A stretch of 64,000 nucleotides of DNA, from contig NZ_VFPP01000001.1 in assembly GCF_006716745.1 (NCBI RefSeq), forward strand, positions 8,071,386 through 8,135,385. The letters are read 5' to 3'. The DNA is from Saccharothrix saharensis (lineage in GTDB: Bacteria; Actinomycetota; Actinomycetes; Mycobacteriales; Pseudonocardiaceae). A model generated the notes under the pieces. The model saw only the letters and a program-made list of their open reading frames with translations. It searched no databases and was not told the origin of the DNA. This document shows positions 33,929 through 40,982 of this stretch, piece after piece. Position 1 is the stretch's first letter, and each line of letters opens with the position of its first letter. The position numbers and the translations under genes were made by a program.

Positions 33929-34816
33929 TCAGGGTCGGCGGAAGAACTCCACCTCGCCCAACGCGATGTGCCGTCCCGGCCCCTGCCCGGCGACGGCCCG
34001 CACGACCAGCCGCACGCGCACGACACCGCTCACCGCCGTGTCGACGCGCTGCGGGCCGACCCGGTCGGCCAGGGGCAGCGGCACGGTGCGGCTGGTCCCG
34101 TCGGCGGTGGTGAGCACCATGTCCAGCGCGGCGACCCGCGCCTGCCCGGTGAACGCCCGCTCCTCCACGCCCGCACCGGTGTGCACCACCACCGACAGCA
34201 GCCGGAACGGTGACGCGAAGCCGAACTCGACCGCGTCGCCCACGGCGTTCGCCCCCCAGTACCGGTTCGACAGGCCGTCCACGGCCGCCGCGGCGGGGTG
34301 GCCGGGCACCTCGGCGGTGGCGGTGCTGCTGCTCGGGCCGACCGCGACCGGCGTGGACGTCTTGTCGCGCACGTCTTCGACCAGCGCCAGGGCCGCCGGG
34401 TAGAACAGGATCGCGAGCACGAGCAGCACCAGGACCGCGAGCAGCGCGGTGAGCCTGCGCAGCCAGCGCGAGGTGTCGCCGTGCCACCGCGGCCACCGCC
34501 GCCGTGCCCGCCCGATCGCACCGTTCGCGCCGGGCGTCAACGGCGTGGCGCAACGCCGGCAGAACCGCCGTCCCGGCGGGTTCGCCACGCCACAGGCCGG
34601 GCACGGCGGGCCGACCACGACCTCGTCGTCCACCGCGCTCGGCAGCGGCCGTCGCGCCTCCGGCCGACCCGGTGGCACCGGGCCCGGCCGCCCCTCGGGA
34701 CCGGGCTCGTCCGGCCGCGGCGACGGGTCCGCGGCCCACCCCAGGTAGGTGCCGCAGTTGCCGCAGAAGTCATCGGCGTCACGCATCGGCGCGCCGCACT
34801 GCGTGCACAGGCGCAT
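33929..34816 (-). CDS. zinc-ribbon/TM/beta-sandwich membrane protein, CisA-like
   Basis: 295 aa. Two CxxC zinc ribbons (C4/C7/C18/C21 and C72/C75/C86/C89) joined by a Pro-rich linker, a basic stretch, one membrane helix at about 121-145 (LTALLAVLVLLVLAILFYPAA), then a discoidin-like beta-sandwich (HPAAAAVDGLSNRYWGAN, IALGEVEFF) that should lie outside. The order matches the conserved membrane protein of Streptomyces CIS loci (described as CisA, needed for CIS-linked cell death, from memory). The cytoplasmic ribbons could bind the particle and the outer domain a wall glycan. It follows tail protein I by 1 nt. Confidence 0.85.
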   Translation of the reverse strand: MRLCTQCGAPMRDADDFCGNCGTYLGWAADPSPRPDEPGPEGRPGPVPPGRPEARRPLPSAVDDEVVVGPPCPACGVANPPGRRFCRRCATPLTPGANGAIGRARRRWPRWHGDTSRWLRRLTALLAVLVLLVLAILFYPAALALVEDVRDKTSTPVAVGPSSSTATAEVPGHPAAAAVDGLSNRYWGANAVGDAVEFGFASPFRLLSVVVHTGAGVEERAFTGQARVAALDMVLTTADGTSRTVPLPLADRVGPQRVDTAVSGVVRVRLVVRAVAGQGPGRHIALGEVEFFRRP

Positions 34817-34817
34817 G

Positions 34818-35366
34818 TCAGTCCCCGTCCCCCGGCAGCACTTCGACGGCGCACCTGACGTGCAGCGGGCACGCCGCCTCGACCAGTGCCACCACCCGCG
34901 CCCGGTCCACCGCGCCGGACCGGCCCGGCCGCACCCGCACCACGACGACGTCCGACCGGCCGGGCAGGGCGGCGCCGGGCCGGGTGGACCACGCCACTCC
35001 CGGACCGTCGACCACCTCGGCCCGCACCCCCAGGCACAGCTCCAGCCGCGCCACGAGGCCGCGCGCGGTGCCGCGCAGCCGGTGCAGCTCGACGGCCCGG
35101 CGCACCGCCTCGCGGCGCAACGGCTCCGGCCACGCGGGATCGGCGTGCGCCGCCACCCAGGACGACAGCCACGCCACGAAGTCCGCGGGCGTGAGGTCGG
35201 CGTCGAAGTACTCCGGCAGGTTGTCCAACGTGGACAGGATCGCGGACAGCACCGCGTCCAGCCCCGAGGTGAACCGCTGCGCGAAGTCGTCCGCCGCGTA
35301 CAGGGCGGGCAGCATCGCGCCCAGCGGGTACCGGCTGGGCAGCTCGGGCAGCGCGGCGCGGCTCAC
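34818..35366 (-). CDS. eCIS tail protein I-like baseplate component
   Basis: 182 aa. It matches phage tail protein I/TIGR02242-type proteins: YPLGAMLPALYAADDFAQRFTSGLDAVLSAI, DNLPEYFDADLTPADFVAWLSSWV and RRAVELHRLRGTARGL are the usual conserved blocks. In afp/PVC order this is the gene after baseplate J (Afp12-like neighbourhood), part of the baseplate wedge. GTG start overlaps the baseplate J stop by 4 nt. Confidence 0.9.
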   Translation of the reverse strand: MSRAALPELPSRYPLGAMLPALYAADDFAQRFTSGLDAVLSAILSTLDNLPEYFDADLTPADFVAWLSSWVAAHADPAWPEPLRREAVRRAVELHRLRGTARGLVARLELCLGVRAEVVDGPGVAWSTRPGAALPGRSDVVVVRVRPGRSGAVDRARVVALVEAACPLHVRCAVEVLPGDGD

Positions 35367-37297
35367 GACCCCACCACCACGATCTGGTGCTGGTAGGAGA
35401 ACACCAGCGCGTTGGCCGCCACCTCGACCCGGTCCACCGGCCCGCCCCGGACACCGGTGATGGGGTCGGCCGGGAACAGCCGGATCTCCTCCACCAGCCG
35501 CACCCCGGCCACGCCCTGGAGCACCGCGAACACCTCGCCGTACTGGACCGGGCGGCCGAACTCCCACCCGGTGCCGTCCGTGCCGCCGCGCAGCGGGTCG
35601 AGGTGGCGGTAGAGCGCGTCCAACGCGTCCTCCCGCACCCGGTTGCCCTCCGCGCCCGGCGCGGCCACCCGCGCGACCACCGTGACGCCCTGGTAGCGCG
35701 GCGGCTCCACGACCAACCGGGTGCCGAGCAGCCGCCGCTCGTCCAACCGTTCGGCCACCGCCGCCACCACCTCCCCGGTCGGCACCAGCTGCTCGAACCG
35801 CAGCCGGCCGCCCTGGTCGGCGACGGCGTCGGGCACCACCAGCACCCGCGCCGCGCCGGGCCCGTCGGGCAGGCACCGCACCCGGGCCAGCGACGGCGCG
35901 GCCAGCCTGGCGATGTGCTCGTGGTCCTCGGCCGTCACGGCCCGCTCCTGCACCCGTAGCTGGTGCGGCGCGCGCACCTTCGCCTCGGCCACCGTCTCAC
36001 CGTCGACGCCGCCGCGCGCGGCCTCCCGGTTCCGCACCGACGCCACGTACGGCACGGAGCTGCGCAGCACCGAGATCGTGCCGCGTGCCACGTTGCCCGC
36101 CCGACCGCCGCCCGTCCGGTACCGGGGCACCTGCACCACCGAGCCCTTGGGCGGCACCGCGCCGTACCGGCGCAACGTCCCGTCGGCCTCGCGCACCGCG
36201 GGCGGGAACTGGAACTCGCCGCGCACCGCGTCCAGCACGACGTGCCGGTCGTCCGGCCCCGACGCGCCGAAGTGGTCCACCACGGCCCAGTCCTGCCACC
36301 CGTCGCCCGCCGACACCCGCACCACCACCGGGTCGCCGTCCAGCAGCACGGGGGAGCGCGGCACGGTGAACCGCTGGCCCGGCACGCCCGCCGTCTCGCC
36401 CAGCAGCACGTCGTGCTCGGTCTCGGCGTGCTCGGCGGCGGTCGTGCCGCCGATGGTGAACGCCTCGGCCCGGCGCACGGTCGGCGACTCCGAGTAGAAC
36501 GGCTGCTCCCGCACCGGCTCGGTGACCCGGCAGCGCACCCAGCCCGCCCGGTGGCCCGCCACCGCGGACTCGGTGTGCCCGGCGGGCACGTGCAGCACCA
36601 CGTCACCGGGCCGGTTCAACCCGCCGGTGCTGTCCTCGTCCACCTCGCACGGCGACCAGTCCTGCCCGGTCCACGCCTCCCACACCAGCGGCGGCTGCCG
36701 GGGGTCCACGCCGATGCCCTCCACCCGGCTGTCCAGCCGCAGCACGACCACGCAGCGCGGCACCGCGGCCGTCAGCCCGAACAGCGTCGCGTCACCGGGC
36801 GTGGGCGCGGCCTGGAAGCAGCGCACGTCCTGGCCCGCCTCCAGGTCCCGGGTGCGGTCGGCGTGCTCGCCCGACGCGGCCCGCGTCACCAGCCGGCCCA
36901 CCGAGCACGGCACCACGGCCAGCTCGTCGGTCGTGGCGAACACGACCGCCTCGGTGTTGTCCGTGCGGGCCGTGGCGACCTCGGTGCCGACGGGCAGCAC
37001 GACCGCCTGCGGCTGGGGCGCGGACAGCCGGAACGTGACGTCGGCGCACGCGGCCGTGGGCGGGAACAGCGTGATGCCCAACAGGTCGAGGAACGCCAGG
37101 TGGTTGCGCTCGGGCACCCGGTTGAGCCGGTAGACGAGCTGGTCCACCATCTGCGCGAACGTCTCGATGAGCGTGACGCCGGGGTCGGACACGTTGTGGT
37201 CCGTCCACTCCGGACAGCTCTGCTGGACGTACCGCTTGGCCTCGTCCACGAGCTGCTGGAACCGCCGGTCGTCCAGGTTGGGTGCGGGCAGTGCCAC
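35363..37297 (-). CDS. eCIS baseplate assembly protein J-like
   Basis: 644 aa. The N-terminal WTDHNVSDPGVTLIETFAQMVDQLVYRLN is the signature of the 'putative baseplate assembly protein' family (gpJ/Afp11 type), and the C-terminal half has YQGVTVVARV and VQYGEVFAVLQGVAGVRLVEEI. It forms the baseplate wedge with gp25 and protein I. GTG start at 37297 shares its G with the TAG stop of gp25, so the genes are coupled. Confidence 0.93.
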   Translation of the reverse strand: MALPAPNLDDRRFQQLVDEAKRYVQQSCPEWTDHNVSDPGVTLIETFAQMVDQLVYRLNRVPERNHLAFLDLLGITLFPPTAACADVTFRLSAPQPQAVVLPVGTEVATARTDNTEAVVFATTDELAVVPCSVGRLVTRAASGEHADRTRDLEAGQDVRCFQAAPTPGDATLFGLTAAVPRCVVVLRLDSRVEGIGVDPRQPPLVWEAWTGQDWSPCEVDEDSTGGLNRPGDVVLHVPAGHTESAVAGHRAGWVRCRVTEPVREQPFYSESPTVRRAEAFTIGGTTAAEHAETEHDVLLGETAGVPGQRFTVPRSPVLLDGDPVVVRVSAGDGWQDWAVVDHFGASGPDDRHVVLDAVRGEFQFPPAVREADGTLRRYGAVPPKGSVVQVPRYRTGGGRAGNVARGTISVLRSSVPYVASVRNREAARGGVDGETVAEAKVRAPHQLRVQERAVTAEDHEHIARLAAPSLARVRCLPDGPGAARVLVVPDAVADQGGRLRFEQLVPTGEVVAAVAERLDERRLLGTRLVVEPPRYQGVTVVARVAAPGAEGNRVREDALDALYRHLDPLRGGTDGTGWEFGRPVQYGEVFAVLQGVAGVRLVEEIRLFPADPITGVRGGPVDRVEVAANALVFSYQHQIVVVGS

Positions 37298-37704
37298 TAC
37301 TCCGCGCTCCCTTCGTCCGGGATGGTGTAGAAGGGGAAGACCAGGTTGCGCCGGTCGTTGGTGGACCGGATGGTGTAGCGCACGTCGATGTAGAGCGTGC
37401 CGACCTCGACCGCGTCGAACGCCACCACCACGTCGTCGACCTCGATCCGCGGTTCCCACCGGTCCAGCGCGGCCCGCACCTCGCGGGCGACGTGGCCCGC
37501 CGTGGTGTCGTCGGCCGCCGCGAACACGTGCTCGTGGATGCCGCAGCCGAACTCCGGGCGCATCGGCCGCTCACCCGGCGCGGTGCCCAGCACGAGCCGG
37601 ATCGCCTCGGTGATCTCCTGCTCGCGGTCGACCATGCCGATGCCGCCGGTGGGCCCGGTGCGCAGCGGGAAGCCCCAGCCGCGCCCGATGAAGCTCCCGC
37701 TCAT
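37297..37704 (-). CDS. eCIS gp25/GPW baseplate wedge protein
   Basis: 135 aa. GPW/gp25 family: EITEAIRLVLGTAPGERPMRPEFGCGIHEHVF carries the core (ERxMRPxFGxGL) motif. Afp9/Pvc9 equivalent. It initiates sheath attachment by the LysM/gp25 handshake to the sheath. ATG overlaps the PAAR stop (ATGA). The frame extends upstream through PAAR, but that part is off-frame. Confidence 0.95.
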   Translation of the reverse strand: MSGSFIGRGWGFPLRTGPTGGIGMVDREQEITEAIRLVLGTAPGERPMRPEFGCGIHEHVFAAADDTTAGHVAREVRAALDRWEPRIEVDDVVVAFDAVEVGTLYIDVRYTIRSTNDRRNLVFPFYTIPDEGSAE

Positions 37705-38009
37705 CACAAGCCTCCGATGTGGACGGTCAGCGCCCCGCTGAGGACGTTGGCGTTGCAGGTGGTGGTGTCGCCGACCCGGGCCGCGACGACCCCGCCGATG
37801 CGCACCTGGCCGCCGACGCGGGGCTTGACGACGTTCAACGGCCCCATGACGGCGTCCTTCGGCACGACGCACACGTGCAGGCTGCCGCCCACCGCGGCGG
37901 GCTTGCCCTCGATCAGGACGGTGGCCACCGCGGCGGCCACCGCGGCGGGCGGCGTGCCGATGGAGCCGCCGTGCGACGTCTTGTCACCCAGCCGGGCAGC
38001 GGGGGGCAT
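37704..38009 (-). CDS. eCIS PAAR-repeat spike tip
   Basis: 101 aa. PAAR motifs: PPAARLGDKTSHGGSIG at the start and PRVGGQVRIGGVVAARVGDTTTC later, with histidines and cysteines suited to one zinc at the tip. No extension domain is fused, so it carries no toxin. Sits between the VgrG-like spike and gp25, as in afp and Streptomyces CIS loci. Confidence 0.93.
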   Translation of the reverse strand: MPPAARLGDKTSHGGSIGTPPAAVAAAVATVLIEGKPAAVGGSLHVCVVPKDAVMGPLNVVKPRVGGQVRIGGVVAARVGDTTTCNANVLSGALTVHIGGL

Positions 38010-38034
38010 GCTGGTCTCCCTCGGTGTGGTGGGG

Positions 38035-39810
38035 TCAGTTGATCTCGACGATCCGGCCCTTGAGCACGGCTTTGACGCCGCCGTCCACGGACGCCTCGGT
38101 GGCGCCGTGCACGGACACCGACGTCCGGGCCTCGACCGACACGGTGTGGCCCTTCAGCACCAGGTCGCCGTTCCTCGCGTCGACCGTGATCCCCCTGGGC
38201 GTCATGCTGATGGAGCCGAGGACCTGCGCGCCCTGCGGCGTGCGGACCTCGATGGCCACGCTCCCGGTCTTCTCGTCCATCGTGATGTCCACGCGCTTGT
38301 CGCCGGTCTGCAAGCGCACGCCGGCCGTCGTGGGGCTGTCCAGCAGTTCGAGCCGGTTGCCCGAGCGGGACACCAGCGACCGGCGGTTCACCCCGCCCTT
38401 CGTGGGGTCCACCAGCGGCACGTCGTGCGGCGACGGCCGGTCGACGCCGTTGTACAGCCCGCCGATCACGTACGGGCGGTCGAGGCTGCCCTGCTCGAAG
38501 CCGACCAGCACCTCGTCGTTGACCTCCGGGCTGAACACACCGCCGCCGTTGATGCCGCCCCACTGCACGGTGCGGACCCAGTCGGTGACGTACACGTCGT
38601 CCAGCCACGGGAACTTCAGCCGGACCCAGCCGCGCTGGCCGGCGCCGGGTTCACGGATGTCGGTGACGATCCCGGTGGCCAGGCCCGGCATCCGCGGCGT
38701 GCGGGCGGCCGCGGTGCCGCCGAGGGCCAACCCGGCCAGCGACCGGTCCGGCGAACCGCTCACCGTGACCGTGCTGCGGTAGCCCTCGTGCGGGTCCAGC
38801 ACGTGCCGCACCGAGGTGGCGGTGTAGACGCCGTTGAACGCCTTGCCGGCGTTGGTCACCGAGATCGGCACGCCCGCGCGCAGCTTCGGGTGGCCCTTGA
38901 CGACCGCCTCCACCTCGGCGTACCCGGCGCTGACCGCGGCGGCCAGCGACTGCGCGACGACGTCGGTCTCGGCCCGGGTCGCGTACGGCGTGTCCGCGAC
39001 CAGCATCGTGGCGGGCTTCCCCGCGACCGGAGGTTTGAGCTCCGGCACCACGGTCGTGCTGCGCACCGCGGGCTCGACCGCGACCAGCGCCTTCTTGGTC
39101 ACCACGTCCCACGCCCGCACCTCGACGTTGTCCACCCGGTCGGAGCTGGTCAGGGAGGCGCGCAGGGACAGCAGGTCGCCGTGCCGCAGCACCAGCGGGC
39201 TGGGCGTGCCCGCACCCGGCGCGCCCGCCGCGGGCTCGGGCTTGAGCAGCTCCAGCTTGCCCGTGTCGTCCACCTGCACGGACACGCCGTGCTCCTGGGC
39301 CAGCCGTTGCAGGAAGTCCCAGTCCGACGTACCCGCCTGGCTGATCTGCGCGTACGTGACGGACGAGACCTGGACGCGGCCGACGGTCAACCCGGCGTTC
39401 CGGGCGACCTTGCGCACCACCTCGGCGGCCGTGAGGTTGCAGAACGCCTCCACCCGCCGACCGCGGAACAGCCGGTGCGCCATGCTCATCGCCCGGATGA
39501 CGGTGAACGACCCGGTCGAGTCGCTGTCCTTCTCCAGCGCGGTGACCTCGCCGCCGAACAACTGCTCCTGCGCCTTGGACTCGACCGCCACCACGGACAC
39601 CGTCAGCGGTGTGCCGATCGTGATGTCCGCCGACCTCAGCAGCTCGTTGTCGCCGTCCCGGTAGGTCAGCACGGCGACGTCGGGCAGCCCGACGTTCTCG
39701 TCCACCACGCAGCTCACCAGCCGCGTCTCCCAGGTCTTCGCCAGCGAACCGGCCTTGACGACCGGGTCGGCCGCGAACGACCGGAACGACTTGCCGACCG
39801 CCCCCGTCAC
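38035..39810 (-). CDS. eCIS VgrG-like spike (gp27-gp5 fusion)
   Basis: 591 aa, Afp8-like. The N-terminal ~370 residues are the gp27-like hub (VRKVARNAGLTVGRVQ, QAGTSDWDFLQRLAQEHG). The OB-fold is TGIVTDIREPGAGQRGWVRLKFPWLDDV and the gp5 beta-helix follows (FSPEVNDEVLVGFEQGSLDRPYVIGGLYNG, then repeated beta strands). It ends soon after the beta-helix (VLKGRIVEIN), so no C-terminal effector is attached. GTG start overlaps the LysM gene stop by 4 nt. Confidence 0.93.
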   Translation of the reverse strand: MTGAVGKSFRSFAADPVVKAGSLAKTWETRLVSCVVDENVGLPDVAVLTYRDGDNELLRSADITIGTPLTVSVVAVESKAQEQLFGGEVTALEKDSDSTGSFTVIRAMSMAHRLFRGRRVEAFCNLTAAEVVRKVARNAGLTVGRVQVSSVTYAQISQAGTSDWDFLQRLAQEHGVSVQVDDTGKLELLKPEPAAGAPGAGTPSPLVLRHGDLLSLRASLTSSDRVDNVEVRAWDVVTKKALVAVEPAVRSTTVVPELKPPVAGKPATMLVADTPYATRAETDVVAQSLAAAVSAGYAEVEAVVKGHPKLRAGVPISVTNAGKAFNGVYTATSVRHVLDPHEGYRSTVTVSGSPDRSLAGLALGGTAAARTPRMPGLATGIVTDIREPGAGQRGWVRLKFPWLDDVYVTDWVRTVQWGGINGGGVFSPEVNDEVLVGFEQGSLDRPYVIGGLYNGVDRPSPHDVPLVDPTKGGVNRRSLVSRSGNRLELLDSPTTAGVRLQTGDKRVDITMDEKTGSVAIEVRTPQGAQVLGSISMTPRGITVDARNGDLVLKGHTVSVEARTSVSVHGATEASVDGGVKAVLKGRIVEIN

Positions 39811-40508
39811 CGGACCTCCTCCACCGCGGGCACCAGCAGCTCCGCGCCCGGCACCAGCAGCATCGGGTCGTCGATGTCGTTCGCCTCGGCGATCACCCGC
39901 CAGGCGGTCGCGTCGCCGTACTCGCGCCACGCGAGCTGCGGCAGGCTGTCACCGGCCACCACCCGGTGCACCCGGCGCGCCTCCCGCGACCCGGACGTCG
40001 GGTTCTGGCCGGGCGTGTCGTCACCCGCCTCCTCGATCGACAGCGAGCACGTGGCCCGCAGCGGCCGCCCGTCCACGTCGAACAGCGAGTAGTCCACCGA
40101 CAGGTTCGTCATCACGCCGTCGAACGACGTCGTCTTCGAGGTGCCCCACTCGAACCGCACCCACGGGCTCGCGGGCTTGTTCGCGGCCAGGCTCTTCTTG
40201 GTGGGCACGCAGGCCAGGAGCAACTGCTCCACCCCGGTCTCCACCGAGTTGTCGTGCGTGGCCGTGGCGTCGAGGAACACGTCCACCGACAGGCTGCGCG
40301 GCCCGCTGCCGAGGAACTCCGGCGTCGACGTCTCACCCGCCATGCGCGACGGGTTGCGCCGCCACTCGGTGTTCTTGGTCAGCGCCAGCGCGTTCGGGTT
40401 GAACTGGAACTTCACCGAGGCCAACCGGGCCCCCGGCTTCGCGCCCGCCTGCGCCGGCGGCTCCATGATCACGAGCTGGGCGCGGGTGAGGCTGGTCTTG
40501 CGCGCCAT
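39807..40508 (-). CDS. eCIS LysM-domain adaptor protein
   Basis: 233 aa, Afp7/gp53-like. The N-terminal domain (VKFQFNPNALALTKNTEWRR, SGPRSLSVDVFLD, TNLSVDYSLFDVDGRPLRA) is the conserved eCIS portion. The C-terminal LysM (VHRVVAGDSLPQLAWREYGDATAWRVIAEAN) is residues about 177-228. In contractile machines it clamps the spike hub to the wedges; the LysM here is structural. ATG with GGAGG. Coupled to the spike gene. Confidence 0.92.
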   Translation of the reverse strand: MARKTSLTRAQLVIMEPPAQAGAKPGARLASVKFQFNPNALALTKNTEWRRNPSRMAGETSTPEFLGSGPRSLSVDVFLDATATHDNSVETGVEQLLLACVPTKKSLAANKPASPWVRFEWGTSKTTSFDGVMTNLSVDYSLFDVDGRPLRATCSLSIEEAGDDTPGQNPTSGSREARRVHRVVAGDSLPQLAWREYGDATAWRVIAEANDIDDPMLLVPGAELLVPAVEEVR

Positions 40509-40521
40509 GGCGGTCCTCCTC

Positions 40522-40947
40522 TCAGGAAGCGTCGATGCCTTCGTGGGCGATCTCCAACGTCTCCACGGCGGCCTGGGAGCTCGACGGGTCGAACGACGGG
40601 CCCTGCCACCGCACCGGGACGATGCCCTGCACCTGCCACCCCGCGATCCGCTCGCCGTCGGGGGTGAGGGCGACGATCTCGCCGTCCTTGCGCTCGACCC
40701 TCTTGATGACCTCGTTGAGCCACTTGACGACCTTGGCGGTGTCCGCCGTGACCGGCCGGGTCAGCGTGATGTTGGACCACGTGATCCGCGACGGGAGCTG
40801 CCAGGCGAACCCGTTGTTGCCGCCCTCGGTGAACTGCTCCACCTCCATCTCCGCACCCATGCCGTCACAGGTGTGGAACGCGCCGAGGTCGTTGCCCGCT
40901 ATCGAGAGCCGGAAGAAGACGCTGGTCGCGAAGAGCGTGTCGGACAT
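40522..40947 (-). CDS. eCIS tube protein (second, baseplate-proximal)
   Basis: 141 aa, gp19/Hcp-fold tail tube family: FFRLSIAGNDLGAFHTCDGMGAEMEVEQFTEGG and SRITWSNITLTRPVTADTAKVVKWLNEV. Afp5-like position, just before the LysM gene, so it is probably the tube initiator that contacts the spike. ATG with AGGAGG at proper distance; the longer upstream frame runs through the neighbouring gene and is rejected. Confidence 0.92.
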   Translation of the reverse strand: MSDTLFATSVFFRLSIAGNDLGAFHTCDGMGAEMEVEQFTEGGNNGFAWQLPSRITWSNITLTRPVTADTAKVVKWLNEVIKRVERKDGEIVALTPDGERIAGWQVQGIVPVRWQGPSFDPSSSQAAVETLEIAHEGIDAS

Positions 40948-40982
40948 CGGTTCCTCCTGGTGGTGTGCCCGGACGTGGCCGG

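Noticed and set aside
38035-39810. Type VI secretion VgrG
   Set aside because: No TssB/C/J/L/M or ClpV genes; the sheath is a single protein and the neighbours are eCIS type.
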